Positions 1 through 12,291 of a stretch of DNA of 64,000 bases are shown here, piece after piece. Each line of letters begins with the position of its first letter. The first letter of the stretch is position 1. The stretch comes from Lineolata rhizophorae (lineage: Eukaryota > Ascomycota > Dothideomycetes > Lineolatales > Lineolataceae), in assembly GCA_010093515.1 (NCBI GenBank), contig MU001670.1:1466177-1530176 (forward strand), read 5' to 3'. Made by a program: the position numbers and the translations under genes. Under the pieces are notes generated by a model. It was not told the DNA's origin, made no database searches, and saw nothing but the letters and a program-made list of their open reading frames with translations.

Positions 1-3000
1 GCGCGCGCTCTCGCGCGCCATCTGTACGACGTTGGCAACATGGGCACATGAAGAAACTGTCGCACAGAACACAGGCCATGTCACCTGCTCAGCCGCGCCG
101 GACCAAGGGGGCCCCCAGGACAACTCTACACTCTGACGTTGTAGCGACCGGCGTTCATGCCGTATCTCGGTATTTGATTCGAGTACTTGGTACGGGGGAC
201 GAGGGTATGGCCGTCACACAAGCTCACGGGAACCACAGCAAGAGGGAAAGGGGAGAGCAATAATGGCAACTAGCTGCTCTCGTTGGACGAAACGTCCGGC
301 AAGGGGCAACTCCTGTCCTGTCAAACCGTCCCGTCGGACTTCCAGAAACAACGTCGAATTCTAAAGCGCCCTGTCTGCGCCTCGGAATCTGATCTCGTCG
401 CCACTTGGCATACCTCGTTACCCGCCGGCCTCCGGCAAACGAAACCGCATGCTGCACCCCTCTCCCCCTCCTGCAACACCTCCCATTGGTCTGACCGCGA
501 CCGCCTCACACCCTTTATCCGCGTACGACCTCCCCCCAGAAAAACTTGGCTCCCTGCATCTGCCCAATCGTCTCGGCTCGCGTCCGAGCGCAACCTCGCC
601 CGGAGCCTGCGAGCACGAGGTGGCGGCGTTCTTCCGCCCTCTGGCTGGCCATTCCATCTTCCGCTGGCTCACGAGCTCAAATTCGTCTCGTCACCCGTGT
701 GTTCCGCCCATGATTCGGTCGACGGTGCGGCGACGGCGACGCCGAGGACGGAGAGGACAAGACATGGGCAATCAAAGGTCAAAGAAAATTCAAACAAAGG
801 ATTTTTCCTTCGAAGAAATAGGGGAAATATTACTCTGCCTTTGTACTCCGTATACCTAGCCGATTGTGCCCCTCCAAGCCACTGGCACCCCAAGGCGCCC
901 CCCTGGCCCCTCGGCAGTCGGAAACGCCACACTCGTCACCGACTCCAGAGTTTTGCCCAGCCTCGTCTAGGTAAACACGGGCCCGGACTCGACCCGATTA
1001 GCGAGCGACGGGAGGTGGTTGCCGCGGGACGGGGTAATGTCGGCGGGCGGAACATTTTTTCTTTTTGGCCTACGGAGTATACGCAGCGGCACATGCCTAT
1101 ACCTGGAGCACGCCAAATACTAAGTTTAAGTCCTAAAACTCACTAGGCTGGGAGCTTTTTTCCCCTCCGCTACTTTCTTTGTGATGCGACACGAGCGAAA
1201 TTTCGCGTAAGAACGGGACCGGCACCGGAGCTAGCCGAGCGCCGTCGCCGTCGAGCGCGTAGCCAAACGGCGGAGCGGGTAGCAGCCGGTCCCGTATCCG
1301 CAGTGTGGGCCGGCGTTATCATGGTGACGGAGGCGACGGCAAGGAAGAGGTCGCCCGAATGACAAGTACGGTAGTTGTAAGAGAAGGAGAGGGAAAGGGG
1401 AGGGGGTAGGGTCGAAGTATTGGCGGAGGGCGTGGAGACCGGGGTTGGCGGATTGCGCTGATGCTGGGATCCCTGACGATCAGCAATCTCGTCGACTGAG
1501 CTAAACCATACCGCCGGGGTCGGCAGCGCGCAGCCTCGCCCGTGTTTGAAGGAGGAACGCCTTAGCTAAGGCGCGCCGGGCCCCGTCCGGCGGCCGCTCG
1601 CCCGCCTGCCCGCCCCTCCCTCTCACGCCCTCTCCCCTTTGGAAGCCTCCCACCCCTAACCTCTTCTGGTCCTCCCCTCCCCCCCCACCCCTCCTTTCCG
1701 TTATGCGCTGGCCGCCCAGCTGACTAGCGCCAACTCGTGCCTGGCAACCCGCTCTCTGTGTGTGCTAGAGGACCCGCGGCGTTGGCGCGCCGCGCCTGTT
1801 TCATCTTGGCCTGCCCGGGCAGCAGCGATCGCCAGCGCGCCAGCAAGATTGCGAGCCTGCGGCGGGCAGCAGTCCTGCTGGGACTCGGGAGGAGGATTGC
1901 TTACCATGTGCCGTGAAGAAAACATGACGACGGGACGGTAATTTTTGTTTGGGGTGACTCAGTGAGAGCGGGAAAGGGAGAGAAAGCGGTTAGTTGGGTA
2001 TGTCCGGGGGCACCATCCGCCCTGACAGCTAAGGGCCGTCGGATCAGACTGGAAGATTCCTCGATGCTCGCGACAACTACCCGTTGGCGCATTCGTGGTG
2101 CCATGGCCTTAGCCAATCGCCGGCCTGGCCGGCCAAGCATGACGACCTGCACCCGCTGCTTGTTGGCATTGTTATACTTTCTGTTCACCTCACTCACATG
2201 TCGCGGATGATGGAATCCAGGATGATATGAGCTCGCCTGACTTCTTCTGCTGCGTTTCGCGTGTCTCCGCGGCTGCGGCGTGCTCTGCTCACCGAAAAAT
2301 GGCGCCCGTCTGCGCCGTAGAAAGTAGAGAGGGGCCAAAGTCTCCGCTGCGAGCGGCCGCCCATGCGGAATGGACATAATCAAGAGGATAAACATGGAAA
2401 AGGCTGCAGCAAGGCTGAGCTGCGGCCGAGCACGAAGGAATGCCCGCCCAAAGTGCAGGAATCCTTTCCGCAAGAGGTATACTATACCCACCTCGTGAGT
2501 ATGTAACCAGTAAGAGTCGGGGGGGGGGGGAAGAGGTTAGGTCTAGGGAGGGGCTCCCGGGTGCGGGGAGCGCAAAAGGAAAAAAAAGAGGCAGTGATCC
2601 CATAGATCTGCCAGGGGTCTGTCACGACCGCGTGCCGCACTGCCGCCTTTGCTCGAGTTTCCATGCCTGTTGCTTCCGTCCGCCGCTGCGCGCTGGCTGC
2701 CTTGGAATTCCTTCGCAAGCATCGCGCGGCGCGAGCCACCCAATAACCGCCCCCGACAGCGTCGGACAAGACCGCCAGCCCAACCGCCAATCGCGCCGGC
2801 TTATCGGGGCGCAATGGATGTGGCCAGTCCGCTCCCGTCCGTCCCAGCCAGCGTCATGCGGGCGCGCCCCGAGAGCCTGGGCCTTGCGAAAGGTCGGGCG
2901 CGCGGGCGTACTTGGTCTAACTGTCAAGCCTCGTCTGTACCTGGAAACATTCTCGGAAAGGCGTACCGTGATCGCGGTCTGTGGACGTTTTCCGGATGAT

Positions 3001-5974
3001 TCAGACGGGCGGGGATATACCTTGGTACATGGTGCATGCGCATCCGCGTACGTGTGTGGCATGGCCGTGACATGCCATGCGGTTGGGCGCGAGCGCGCAA
3101 GCGCGCGCGCGCTGGCTTTCGTATACGGTACATGCGAAAAGAGCGGCGCACCGGTCCCAGCGCGGCGGATGCCCGCAGCCATCATCTCGCACGGGCTGCA
3201 CGCAACGGCGGGACTCGGGGCAGCAGCTGGAGCAGAGAAGGAAAGGCTCGCTCTGCCCCTTCCCACTACATAAGGCCTCGGATCCTTACGGACAGCCCTA
3301 TGCCCCTGTCTCTCTCCGCTCAGGAATTTTTCTTTCGGCATTTTTAATTTTGGGAACAGGAACATTTGGCCGAGAGAGACACGGGGTAGGGCGTGCGCGG
3401 GCCATTCGTGGGCCTGTGGAGTGTGGCAGTTCCGGGCCCGGGGTGTGTTCCGTGGCCTTTCTGGGGCGCCGGGGTGGGAGCCCTGAGGGGGTATGACGTT
3501 GCCGATGGCGTTTTGAAACTGTGATGCGGCCAATCATGGCCGCCAGTGGGTACCGCCAGAGAGCGTTGACGGCCGGACGCGGAAGGCAGGGGACCCCCGG
3601 GTGCAGAAAGAACGGCTGGGGGGGGGGGGATAGTCTCTTCCCGTCTCCACAAGCAGCCCGCAAAAACCGCTTTGCTTCCTGCGCCTCTGTGCCGGCCGGC
3701 TTCCCGGCAGACGGCCGCCGGCCTGCGTCGTCGTTTGCCCGCTGCGCGCTGCCGTCGCCGTCGCACGCCTGCTCCGGGCTGTCGCGCGCGCGCACTCTCA
3801 CACGAGCAGCGGGGCTAGCTAGAGGAGTCACGACGGCTAGGACGACAGGGCGATGTGCAGCGGCGCCATGTCAGAGATGCGGTCTGGGACCCAATTGAGC
3901 GGACCGCGCGCGCGCTCCGTGGTCACAAGAGTGCAGTCTCCGTTAGGTACCTATGCAGCGCGACATGGCGGTGACGGGTACATCCTACCCGCATACGACG
4001 TGGTAGCAGGTACGCGCTGGACGGGGCAAACACGTAACTCCGTACGCGGGTTAACTTGTAAGAGCGGAGATGAATAATCGGGGAAAGGGGGGGCATGCGA
4101 CAGAGCGCCGGACGAGGCGGAACCGGGGCCCTGTGAGAGCAAAAAAATAACGTACTACGTACCACTCACTTCCCGCAGAGACATGAGGAGCGAGGAAAAA
4201 AAGTTCAACTGGGCTGTAATCAGACCACTCGCAACCGGCCGGTCACTTCCCACTGACGGGGCCAGCGCGGCCCCTCGCATCATCAGCATCGTCATCGCCG
4301 GACGTACGTAGGCTGCTGGCGCAAGCGGGCAGGGCAATAACGTTATTGCGCCGCGCACACGGCTCTCAGCCACCTGTCAAACGGCTCCATCCGTCCCAAT
4401 TCGCGTCCGGAACCGGCGGGGACGGGGGGGCGTCTATGTAGGTAGGAGGCGAGCGAATGGTCGAGCGCAGGGCAGCCAGTTGTGTCGCGCGACTCCCGTG
4501 ATGAAAGGGAAGCAGATCGGACTTCGGCCTCCCGAACGAAGCAAGAATGGAGAGACGCCATTGGAAGAGGGCCATGAGGTTGCGCACGCACACAGTCGGA
4601 CGTCTCACGGTTTTTGCCTTCGGTTTTCTTTTTTTAAATTTTTTTTGCTGATGTCGCAGGCCGGGGGGTGTTGAGGTCCGTATGGGGGAAAGGATGGGCA
4701 CCGGGCCGAGTGTGGATCTGCTGGGCAGGCGGGCAGGTAAGGCAGTTGATGGGCGGGCAGGCCACGTTTGCATGGGGAGAACATCAGATCTCCGGCTGGC
4801 GCTGCTCGACCGGCGCCGGGCTCCCCGCTAGCTGGCCGTTGGCGCTGTGCGGCCGTCGCGGCGTGCGGTGCGGCGGAGGCCCCTTGTTCCTAGCCTACCT
4901 TGTAGCTTGGGGGTGTGGGCACAGCAGCGCTGCCCTCTCCCCGTCCGCAGCGTCCGCCCGAGCCCGCCGCCGCCGTGCTGGCTCGCCCCCACTAATTTCC
5001 CTGGCAGTGCGGTCGGGTGCCTGCCCGGTGCCAGCAGACGCCTGCCGGCGGCTCAGGCTCACTGCCCGGGCTGCCCAGCGCGGCCGGGCTGCCGCAAATA
5101 GCCTCTCCCTCTCTTCCAGTCATAGGAAACTGCTCCCACCGCCTTCCTCGCGACGTTCCCCATTATCGACCCGCTTGGTACTTGTACCTTGGCCGGCCCG
5201 CGCCATCCGCCCCCTTCGCTCGCCCCATATCATCAGCGCCGGCCCGGAAAAAGACTCGCGCCTCCTCAACCTGCCTGCCTCCCTATTACTGTGTAGCTCC
5301 CGCCCGCATACCACCACCGCCTCTGGTGCCCGCCGCGCCCAGCTCGCCTACCCGCGCCCGGCCAACTCAACACCACACCATCGCCGCCCAGCCCTCGGCC
5401 CTTTGTCCTGCAACCCTTTCGCGGCAGCCCCAATTCGCATCCTCGACTCTTGTGGCAGCACCGCCCGTCCTCGTGCCGGCCGGCAGCCGCGACAGTCTCA
5501 CAAAGACTGCGCCAGAGCGCGTGCGCGCAGCTGGCCAGCCAGCCATCAAGCAGGCCATCCAGCCCGTTTTGCCGCCGCCGCCGCCGCCTTTTTTTTCCCT
5601 TTGCTTGTGCTGCGTCGCTGCTGCTGCCTTGCTGCCGCCGCCCGCTCCGCTGCTCGCGCTCAGCCTTGCGGAGCCTCCCGGCTGCTGCACGCAGCTGCCG
5701 TTCGCGCCAGTGGCCGGGGCGCGCTCGCTTTCCAATTTGGCGAACGGCTGCAGCAACCACCGCGCGGAGCCCAGCGTGCAGCGCGCGCTGCATCCTGCCC
5801 CTACCGCCAACAACCCCCCCCCCCCCCGGGGCCTGGTAATCGCATCGTCCATGCAGCGCCCACACACCCATCCAGCTGACCCGCCCGCAGCATTACCTGC
5901 AGCCTGCGCTTGAGGCGCCTTCCGCCCGCTTTTACCGTCAATTCGCATTGGCTCGCCCGCCCGGTGGGACCACG

Positions 5975-5983
5975 ATGGCCTAA
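5975..5983 (+). promoter_or_regulatory. Minimal uORF in PLC leader
   Basis: ATG GCC TAA, a two-residue upstream reading frame about 275 nt before the phospholipase C start. It matters only if the transcript begins upstream of it, which the sequence alone cannot show. Confidence 0.3.
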
Positions 5984-6202
5984 AGCCCGAGCTACAGCTA
6001 CCCTACCTTACTATACTCGACGCGCCGCCGAAATCCACCACCGCTGCGAGGCTCCTCGCCCTTATTCCTGATTCCCGCCTGCAGCCGCCTCCTCCAAGCT
6101 GGCGATCGGGTCCCCTCGTCCATCGACCGCCCCCCCACCAATTCCTGCATTATTGTACGACCCTTCCTCCCTCGAGCCGCACCGTCTCCTTTTGCTCAAA
6201 TA

Positions 6203-6229
6203 ATGCGTCTCGCGCTCCGTCTCGACTGA
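6203..6229 (+). promoter_or_regulatory. uORF MRLALRLD in PLC leader
   Basis: A complete upstream reading frame of eight codons plus TGA that ends 29 nt before the phospholipase C ATG. It is so close to the main start that most transcripts of this gene should carry it. Such uORFs commonly lower translation of the main frame; that effect here is inferred. Confidence 0.45.
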
Positions 6230-6258
6230 AAGGGCCAACCGCCTAACCATCTCTAAGC

Positions 6259-9200
6259 ATGACCACCAGCACCACCAATGCCTCTCCGCAACCGGCCGGA
6301 GACCAGCGACCAGCGCCCTCGCCCAAAGCCTCCTTCTCCCGCCAGCATTCCTCGACCAAGCAGCAGCATGCCTTCACCGTCACCCCAGCTTCGGCCGGCC
6401 CGAACAGCTCTCGCAATTCGCCAGCCGCCTTTCCCGCTACAATGCCCCCCACCAGCTCCGTCCAGAACACGCCGGACGCCCTGCAGCCTGTCGCGTGCCC
6501 GTCGCCGTTCCCGTCGGCGCCCCTCTCGCTCCCCGAGTCTGCGGGGTTCTCACCCCTGTCACCGCCCAGCTCGGCCATGGCGGAGGCCGTGAACATTTCC
6601 AGGAGCCCCAGGGAGCTGTCCCGGAAGCTGTCGGAACGAATTCCGGGAATCAGGAGGAGGCGCCAGTCGGCGACGCATTCGAGCCGCGACCTGAGCTGTG
6701 GCCCGGTGACGGTCCGGCGCAGGAGCGACAGCAAGAGCGTTACCGAAAACGCGGAAAACATTTCGGATTTGGAACTGGAGGAGCGCGAGGACGACGGGGC
6801 GGATGACTTTTCCGGAGAGACCGCGGCCCGGCCCGAGTTCATCAACGCGCTTGGCATTACGACAGGGAGGCCGAGCGTCGGGTCCGCTACCGAGGGTGGG
6901 GTCGCACCACTGCGCAACCGCATCCTCCAGGAGGGGACGCGGCTCTCGAAGATCACGCGCAAGAAGCGAAAGGACATCCCGTTCAAGCTAGACTTCGATT
7001 CGGCCAAAATCATCTGGGACCCGACCAGGCCATCCAAGCAAGTCTACGTGGACGACATTCGCGGCATCCGTTATGGCGAGGAGGCCAAGAATTACCGCGA
7101 AGAGCATCGCAAGTTCATCAGCACGCCCGAGGAGGAGAGAAGGTGGTTCACGCTGCTCTACGGCGATCCCGCGCGGCGAACTGGGGTGTCGATCAAGACG
7201 ATGCACCTAATCGCGCCCGACGACTATACCTTCCACATTTGGATAACGAACCTGGACCACACAATCAAGAGCCGTTGCGAAATGATGACCGGCCTGATGG
7301 GCTCCGACGAAAAGTCCGTCAAGGCGTACTGGCGACGCGAGATGGAGCGCAAGTTTGGCGGAGCCGAGCACTCCGACGAGGACGAGAAGGTCGACTTTGC
7401 GGACATGAAAAAGATTTGTCGCATCCTGCACATCCATTGCTCCGAAGCAACCCTGCGCGAGCAGTTTGACGCGGTCGACTCGGAGCGTACCGGGTACTTC
7501 ACGTTCCCGCAATTCGAGAAGTTCATGCAACGTATCCGGGAACGCCAGGACATCAAAAAGATTTACCAGACGTGGAAACATGGCAAGGAGCCGGAACTGG
7601 ACTTGCGGTCATTCCTGTTCTTCCTGGCCGAGGCCCAAGGCATCAGGGTGGCTGCGGACGAGGGATACTGGATCAACGTCTTCGAAAAATACTCCCGGAA
7701 CTATAGGGCCAGGGATGCTGCAGCTCAAGTGGGGGGCGAAGACCGCGAGCCAACGATGAGCTTTGCCGCATTCCAAGCGTATCTCTGCTCTTCCGCAAAC
7801 TCCGCATTGGTTACCAGCCCCTCGGAACCCAACCTTGACCTACCTCTGAATGATTATTTCATCTCGAGCTCTCACAACACGTACCTCGTAGGCCGGCAAG
7901 TTGCAGGAGAGGCTAGCACGGAAATGTACATTAGCGCTCTGCAGAAGGGCTGCCGGTGCGTCGAGGTGGATTGCTGGGATGGCGATAATGGCCAACCTAT
8001 CGTCACGCACGGGCACACCCGCACTAAGAGCGTGCCGTTCGTCGATGTCATCGAGGTCATTGACAAATACGCTTTCGTGTCCACCAACACGCCCTTGATC
8101 GTCTCACTCGAGGTGCATTGCAACTCCGAGCAGCAGGCGATCATGGCTGACATCATGAAGAAGATATTCGGGGTGCGCCTGCAGACGGAGCAGATCGAGA
8201 AGGACGCCGTATTCCTGCCAACGCCACGTCAATTGATGGGCAAAATCCTGATCAAGGTGAAGGCTCCGGAAGCTTCCACGACCGAGTCCTCCAATGCGGC
8301 GCTAGACACTGAGACAACCTATGCGCGGCGCCAGCGCACGTTTAGCTCGCCGCCCGCCAAGCCGCTCACCCTGGGCAACTCGGTTATCCCTTCGCAGGAA
8401 TCCCTCGCGTCAAGCCCGCCTCCGTTGAGCCCGCCGGAGTGCGGCCCCGGAGCTTTTTCAGGCCCCGGTACGCGAGGGTCGACCACCTCGGGCACTGGCG
8501 CGAGCCCCAACAGCTCTTCGGAGGACAGCGACGCCAGCGGTGCCAGCAGCGTGGGTTACTCGGAGAAGAAAAAGAAGCAGAAATCCAGCAAGATCACCAA
8601 GGCCCTTGGCGACCTGGGGGTCTACGCCCGCGGTATCAAGTACACCGGTCACGGCTTTACGTCCGACACGTTCAATCACGTGTACTCGTTTTCGGAGAAC
8701 AAGTTCGACGACGAAGCCCAGAAGAACGCCGAGCTGGTTGAATCGCACAACAGGCGCTACCTGATGCGCATCTACCCTTCCCCGCTCCGCTTCTCGTCCA
8801 AGAACTTCGACCCGATCCGGTTCTGGCGGCGCGGCGTCCAGATGGTGGCCACCAATTGGCAGACGTACGACCTAGGGACGCAGATCAACGACGCCATGTT
8901 TGCCGCGCCAGCCGACCGCTGCGGGTACGTACTAAAGCCGCCGGAGCTGCGCCTGTTCAAGCCGCCGGGATTCGCCGAGGAGGCTAAATCGCAGCGGAAG
9001 CTCGTCCGCTTCACCATGGACATCATCTCGGCGCAGCAGCTGCCGCGGCCGCGGGGCTTCGGCCAGGACGCCGTCATGAATCCGTACATCGAGTTCGAGG
9101 TGTACGGGGCCGACGATAAGGGCGACGGCGACGCGACGTCCGAGGGTGGCATCGACGCGTCGCTCAAGCGCGGCGACAAGTCCAACGTGTCGACGCTGTT

Positions 9201-9747
9201 GCTGCGCAAGCAGACGAGGATCGTGCGGGCCAACGGGTACGACCCGCAGTTCGACGAGAGCATCACGGTCGAGGTCAAGACTAAGTACCCGAGCCTCGTG
9301 TTTGTGCGCTGGGTGGTGTGGAACAGCGCCGACGGCAAGGCCGCCAACGGGGCGTCGCTGTCGTCGTCGTCGGGCGTGCCGCTCGCCACCTTCACGGCCA
9401 AGCTCGGCTCCCTCCAACAAGGGTACCGCCACCTGCCCCTGTACGACAGCTCCGGCGAGCAGTACCTCTTCTCGAGCCTGTTTTGCAAGATCGCCGCCGA
9501 GGACCAGGTCCCGGTGGATGAGGAGGTCGAGCACGCCACGCTTATGGCCCGATCGGTCAGCCAGTCTGGCGGAGAGGTCCCGAGTTCGTCGCGACGCGGG
9601 TTTCGCAAGATCTTTGGGCGCACACCGTCGATTAGGGGCAGGGCGAGGGAGAACTCGGCGGCGGCGACGGCGACGGCAACGGCAACAGCGGCGGCACCGC
9701 CTGAGGGGCCACCGTTTAGTCGGAGCAGCACGTTGGAGCGTCAGTGA
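6259..9747 (+). CDS. plc1: Phosphoinositide-specific phospholipase C
   Basis: Intronless 1162-residue enzyme that would hydrolyse PIP2 to IP3 and diacylglycerol at membranes, linking to Ca2+ and PKC signalling. Domains in order: disordered Ser/Pro-rich N-terminus (1-230), PH-like domain (about 235-345), EF-hand-like region (350-470), PI-PLC X (520-670), Ser/Pro-rich linker (670-775), PI-PLC Y (about 778-890) and C2 (about 914-1080), with a low-complexity Ala/Thr tail. The two catalytic histidines are visible as His539 in SSSHNTY and His584 in THGHT; their 45-residue spacing equals that of the mammalian delta-type enzymes. The architecture and length fit the fungal PLC1 family, which has a longer N-terminus than delta isoforms. 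The ATG at 6259 follows two upstream ORFs. The gene symbol is by family; fungi often carry several PLC paralogues. Confidence 0.93.
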   Translation: MTTSTTNASPQPAGDQRPAPSPKASFSRQHSSTKQQHAFTVTPASAGPNSSRNSPAAFPATMPPTSSVQNTPDALQPVACPSPFPSAPLSLPESAGFSPLSPPSSAMAEAVNISRSPRELSRKLSERIPGIRRRRQSATHSSRDLSCGPVTVRRRSDSKSVTENAENISDLELEEREDDGADDFSGETAARPEFINALGITTGRPSVGSATEGGVAPLRNRILQEGTRLSKITRKKRKDIPFKLDFDSAKIIWDPTRPSKQVYVDDIRGIRYGEEAKNYREEHRKFISTPEEERRWFTLLYGDPARRTGVSIKTMHLIAPDDYTFHIWITNLDHTIKSRCEMMTGLMGSDEKSVKAYWRREMERKFGGAEHSDEDEKVDFADMKKICRILHIHCSEATLREQFDAVDSERTGYFTFPQFEKFMQRIRERQDIKKIYQTWKHGKEPELDLRSFLFFLAEAQGIRVAADEGYWINVFEKYSRNYRARDAAAQVGGEDREPTMSFAAFQAYLCSSANSALVTSPSEPNLDLPLNDYFISSSHNTYLVGRQVAGEASTEMYISALQKGCRCVEVDCWDGDNGQPIVTHGHTRTKSVPFVDVIEVIDKYAFVSTNTPLIVSLEVHCNSEQQAIMADIMKKIFGVRLQTEQIEKDAVFLPTPRQLMGKILIKVKAPEASTTESSNAALDTETTYARRQRTFSSPPAKPLTLGNSVIPSQESLASSPPPLSPPECGPGAFSGPGTRGSTTSGTGASPNSSSEDSDASGASSVGYSEKKKKQKSSKITKALGDLGVYARGIKYTGHGFTSDTFNHVYSFSENKFDDEAQKNAELVESHNRRYLMRIYPSPLRFSSKNFDPIRFWRRGVQMVATNWQTYDLGTQINDAMFAAPADRCGYVLKPPELRLFKPPGFAEEAKSQRKLVRFTMDIISAQQLPRPRGFGQDAVMNPYIEFEVYGADDKGDGDATSEGGIDASLKRGDKSNVSTLLLRKQTRIVRANGYDPQFDESITVEVKTKYPSLVFVRWVVWNSADGKAANGASLSSSSGVPLATFTAKLGSLQQGYRHLPLYDSSGEQYLFSSLFCKIAAEDQVPVDEEVEHATLMARSVSQSGGEVPSSSRRGFRKIFGRTPSIRGRARENSAAATATATATAAAPPEGPPFSRSSTLERQ

Positions 9748-12291
9748 CACTTGGCAGACGGACGTGGATGGCGCCCGGAACGGATGATCGGCCGACTCTA
9801 CTTTGCTCGTTGGCGCCCGACGTGAGCGCTCGGACTACTGCAGATGGCACGATGTTGTAAAAGTTCCCGCTTATTTTCGGGTGTTGTATGTGCCCGTATG
9901 TTGTGTACATTTTTTTGCATCGGCATTGCGGCGTTTTCCATTGGGCCGACGACATTCATCACTGCATTGTTCTTCTCCCAGAACAGGGCGAGGGAATGTG
10001 TTTCCCGACTTGGTTTTTTCTCCCCTCGTTACCTTTTTTTTTTTTGTTTCTCGTTTTTGCGTCGGCGTGCGTTTACATGCATGGCCATGTCTTTCCGGTT
10101 GCCGCAGGACTCGGGCCGTGGCCTGCCGGATGTTGCCAGTTCTCTCGCATGCATTCGATTCCGATCAATATACCCCCAACCAGCGACGGCCCTTGTTGTT
10201 CACTTCAGGCCGTCTATTACTGTTTCTATTTTTTGTTGCGCTTAGCATCGTGTGCTTGAACTCTATCTTTTGTTTTTTTTTTTTTCTTTTCTAACTACCC
10301 TTGTTCTAAGTTCCTTGTCATGCATCATTTTCCCATTATGTGAATCTCGTGGCGCAAAGCGTTATAGGGAGGCATTGCATCAGAAGAGGATATCAGTGTG
10401 AATGGCGGGAGAAGTTTCCCTTCTGGCTTCGGCTGGTACCGAGAATTTAAACTTCGGTTCTTTTTTCATCACGATGTCATGGCCGTTTGATGTTGTGTTA
10501 CTTTACCCTTCTTCTCACCTTTACCTCGTGCCCTGCTCTCCCATGTCTTCCTCGCTCGGTCGCAAGCAAAATGAACGGCAAATCTTCGTCATTGAAAGGG
10601 TGGCTATTTGAAAATTTTTGTTCGCCCTTCTGTAACCACTAACCTTCTTGTCCATTCATTCATGTCAAAAAAGTTTTCGATTTTTTTTTTTTTAATTTTG
10701 CTTCGATTCAACAAAAGCTGTCACGACTAAAATGCCTGGCGGAAACCTTTTATGTTTGCACGGGTCGGCTCGGCCAATTGGCCGGCTCGGCTTAGCTTGG
10801 CGGCTTATTCTTGCAACCCTTTTATCATTAACATTCTTACTTCGTTCATTGTCGAATCATTTCGCATGTTCGATTCTTTCTTCGAGGATTCTCAGCTTCC
10901 GTTCGGCTTCATTTTGTATTTGCTACCCCTCAAGCGCGCACTCGACGATCTGTCCGTCTGGTTTTTTTGAGGCGTGATCTGGCGAGTGGCTGTGGGAGAG
11001 AGGGCTACCGGGGTTGGTAATAATAGGGTAAAGAATCGCTTCGAATTGGGCCGCTATGACTATCGATGATGGACTCTTCTCTCATACTTTTTCCCCCTAG
11101 TTTTCCTTTCTTCTTCAGACCCTCATGTTTGTGAGTTTCTTCCGTCCCCCTCGCATTTTCCGCCTCGACACGAGTTTCCTTTGAGCAGCCTATCTGCATT
11201 ATTCTTATTTCTTTTTTTGTTTTTCCTGCTTTTCACTTTTTTTTTTGTCCTTTTGTATTGCGTCTTCTTTTTCATATGCCTTTTTCTTCCGCTGGCAATC
11301 GCCGGCGGAGGCTTGCCACGGTCCTCGGGCAGGCAAACGGGCAGGCAGGGCAGGCAGTGCTCTTAGGGATGGGCTGGGCTGGGACGCAATCTGAGATGGA
11401 TGGGTTACTGGGTATTAGGAATGGATTGAGACGGAACGGAATGGGATGGTCATTGGGGAACTTTTCGGCATCTGGGCAACGACCAAATTAACGAACAATC
11501 GGCATAGGGCGGATATTAAGTACCCAGGGGGCGTCTCATGTCTATCGTGGCCCTGCCGGGCTGTTCCGGCTTTCAGAGTCGGATTACAACATTTTGATTC
11601 TTCGCATAACGTACTTTTTTATATTTGAGTGCCGCGTTATTCTAATTTGGTCGGTTGGCAGAGATGGATGGATGTTATTTTCTGATGAGGTTGTGTGGTA
11701 GATGTACCGGAGCTGGTTTTTGGGGCTTGGCGGATGCGAGGATGACGCTGAATAGCCCGCGAAATGATAAGATTTGGGCGCCGGCTGATGAGAGACAGCT
11801 GCGCTGCATATGCCTGCCTAATCACTGAGTTTGCGTGTGCAACTTGTGACTGATTGAATGAGTGCCGCGTTGAATTGCCGTCTAAATTTTAATGTCACGT
11901 CGACATTAAAAAGGACAAGACCGTATCAGTTCCTGATTCACGACAGCCAGGGGAATTTCGACTCCATCTGTGCCAATCCCTCATGCACCAGTGAGCTCCC
12001 GTAGCAAGGCCGTTTGAGGCGCTTAGGCTGAGCACTCCCTTTGCTTCCAGACGTGCGTGTCCACGTGATTTAGTTCAAGTGTCTTTTCTAGTATATTCAG
12101 CTAATTTCGACCAGGATCGTCGCTAGCCAATTCGACCTCTCCGTACCGTGAACCGAACGCCGTTAGGGCTAAAAAAAAAAAATGTGCCTTTCAAGAAAGC
12201 TTTGGGAATCATAGAAATGTAAAGATGGCAACGCCCATAAATGCACATTGGCACCCAAAAGTTTCGACTGCGATGCTTTAGCCGCCTCTTC
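9748..12291. other. Spacer between PLC and IMP4
   Basis: About 2.5 kb with no supported gene. The 5' half (9750-11300) has many T-runs and TTTT/CTTT tracts typical of fungal 3' UTR and terminator DNA; the right end (12170-12182) carries an A tract. Both flanking genes point into it (convergent), so it holds both 3' ends. Short open frames here are rich in Phe/Leu from the T tracts and are not credible proteins. Confidence 0.6.

Larger units (their letters stand above)
1..6258. other. Gene-poor GC-rich spacer and PLC leader
   Basis: No coding region is supported here. Several open frames of 200-400 codons exist on both strands, but they overlap each other, are rich in Arg/Pro/Ala/Gly as expected of random GC-rich DNA, and match no family I recognise. 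Visible contents: 12-nt G runs at 2519-2530 and 3618-3629, a 14-nt C run at 5814-5827, a short CCG tract near 5571-5586, and a hairpin near 1451-1490 beside a tRNA A-box-like string. From about 4900 to 6250 the + strand is strongly pyrimidine-rich, as in fungal promoters and 5' leaders, so this part probably belongs to the phospholipase C gene downstream. Confidence 0.6.

Noticed and set aside
283-1146. 287-codon open frame on + strand
   Set aside because: Overlapped by frames on the other strand, random Arg/Pro/Ser composition, no domain, no credible start context.
2440-3533. Long frames on both strands (277 and 303 codons)
   Set aside because: They overlap on opposite strands in GC-rich DNA and neither resembles a protein family.
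4668-5913. Frames of 403 and 298 codons before PLC
   Set aside because: Pyrimidine-rich promoter/leader DNA read as Pro/Ser/Ala/Leu; two frames overlap the same bases.
8772-9731. 319-codon minus-strand frame inside PLC
   Set aside because: Antisense shadow of the C2/Y coding region.
12160-12182. TTAGGG near an A tract, considered as telomere repeat
   Set aside because: A single copy; no array.
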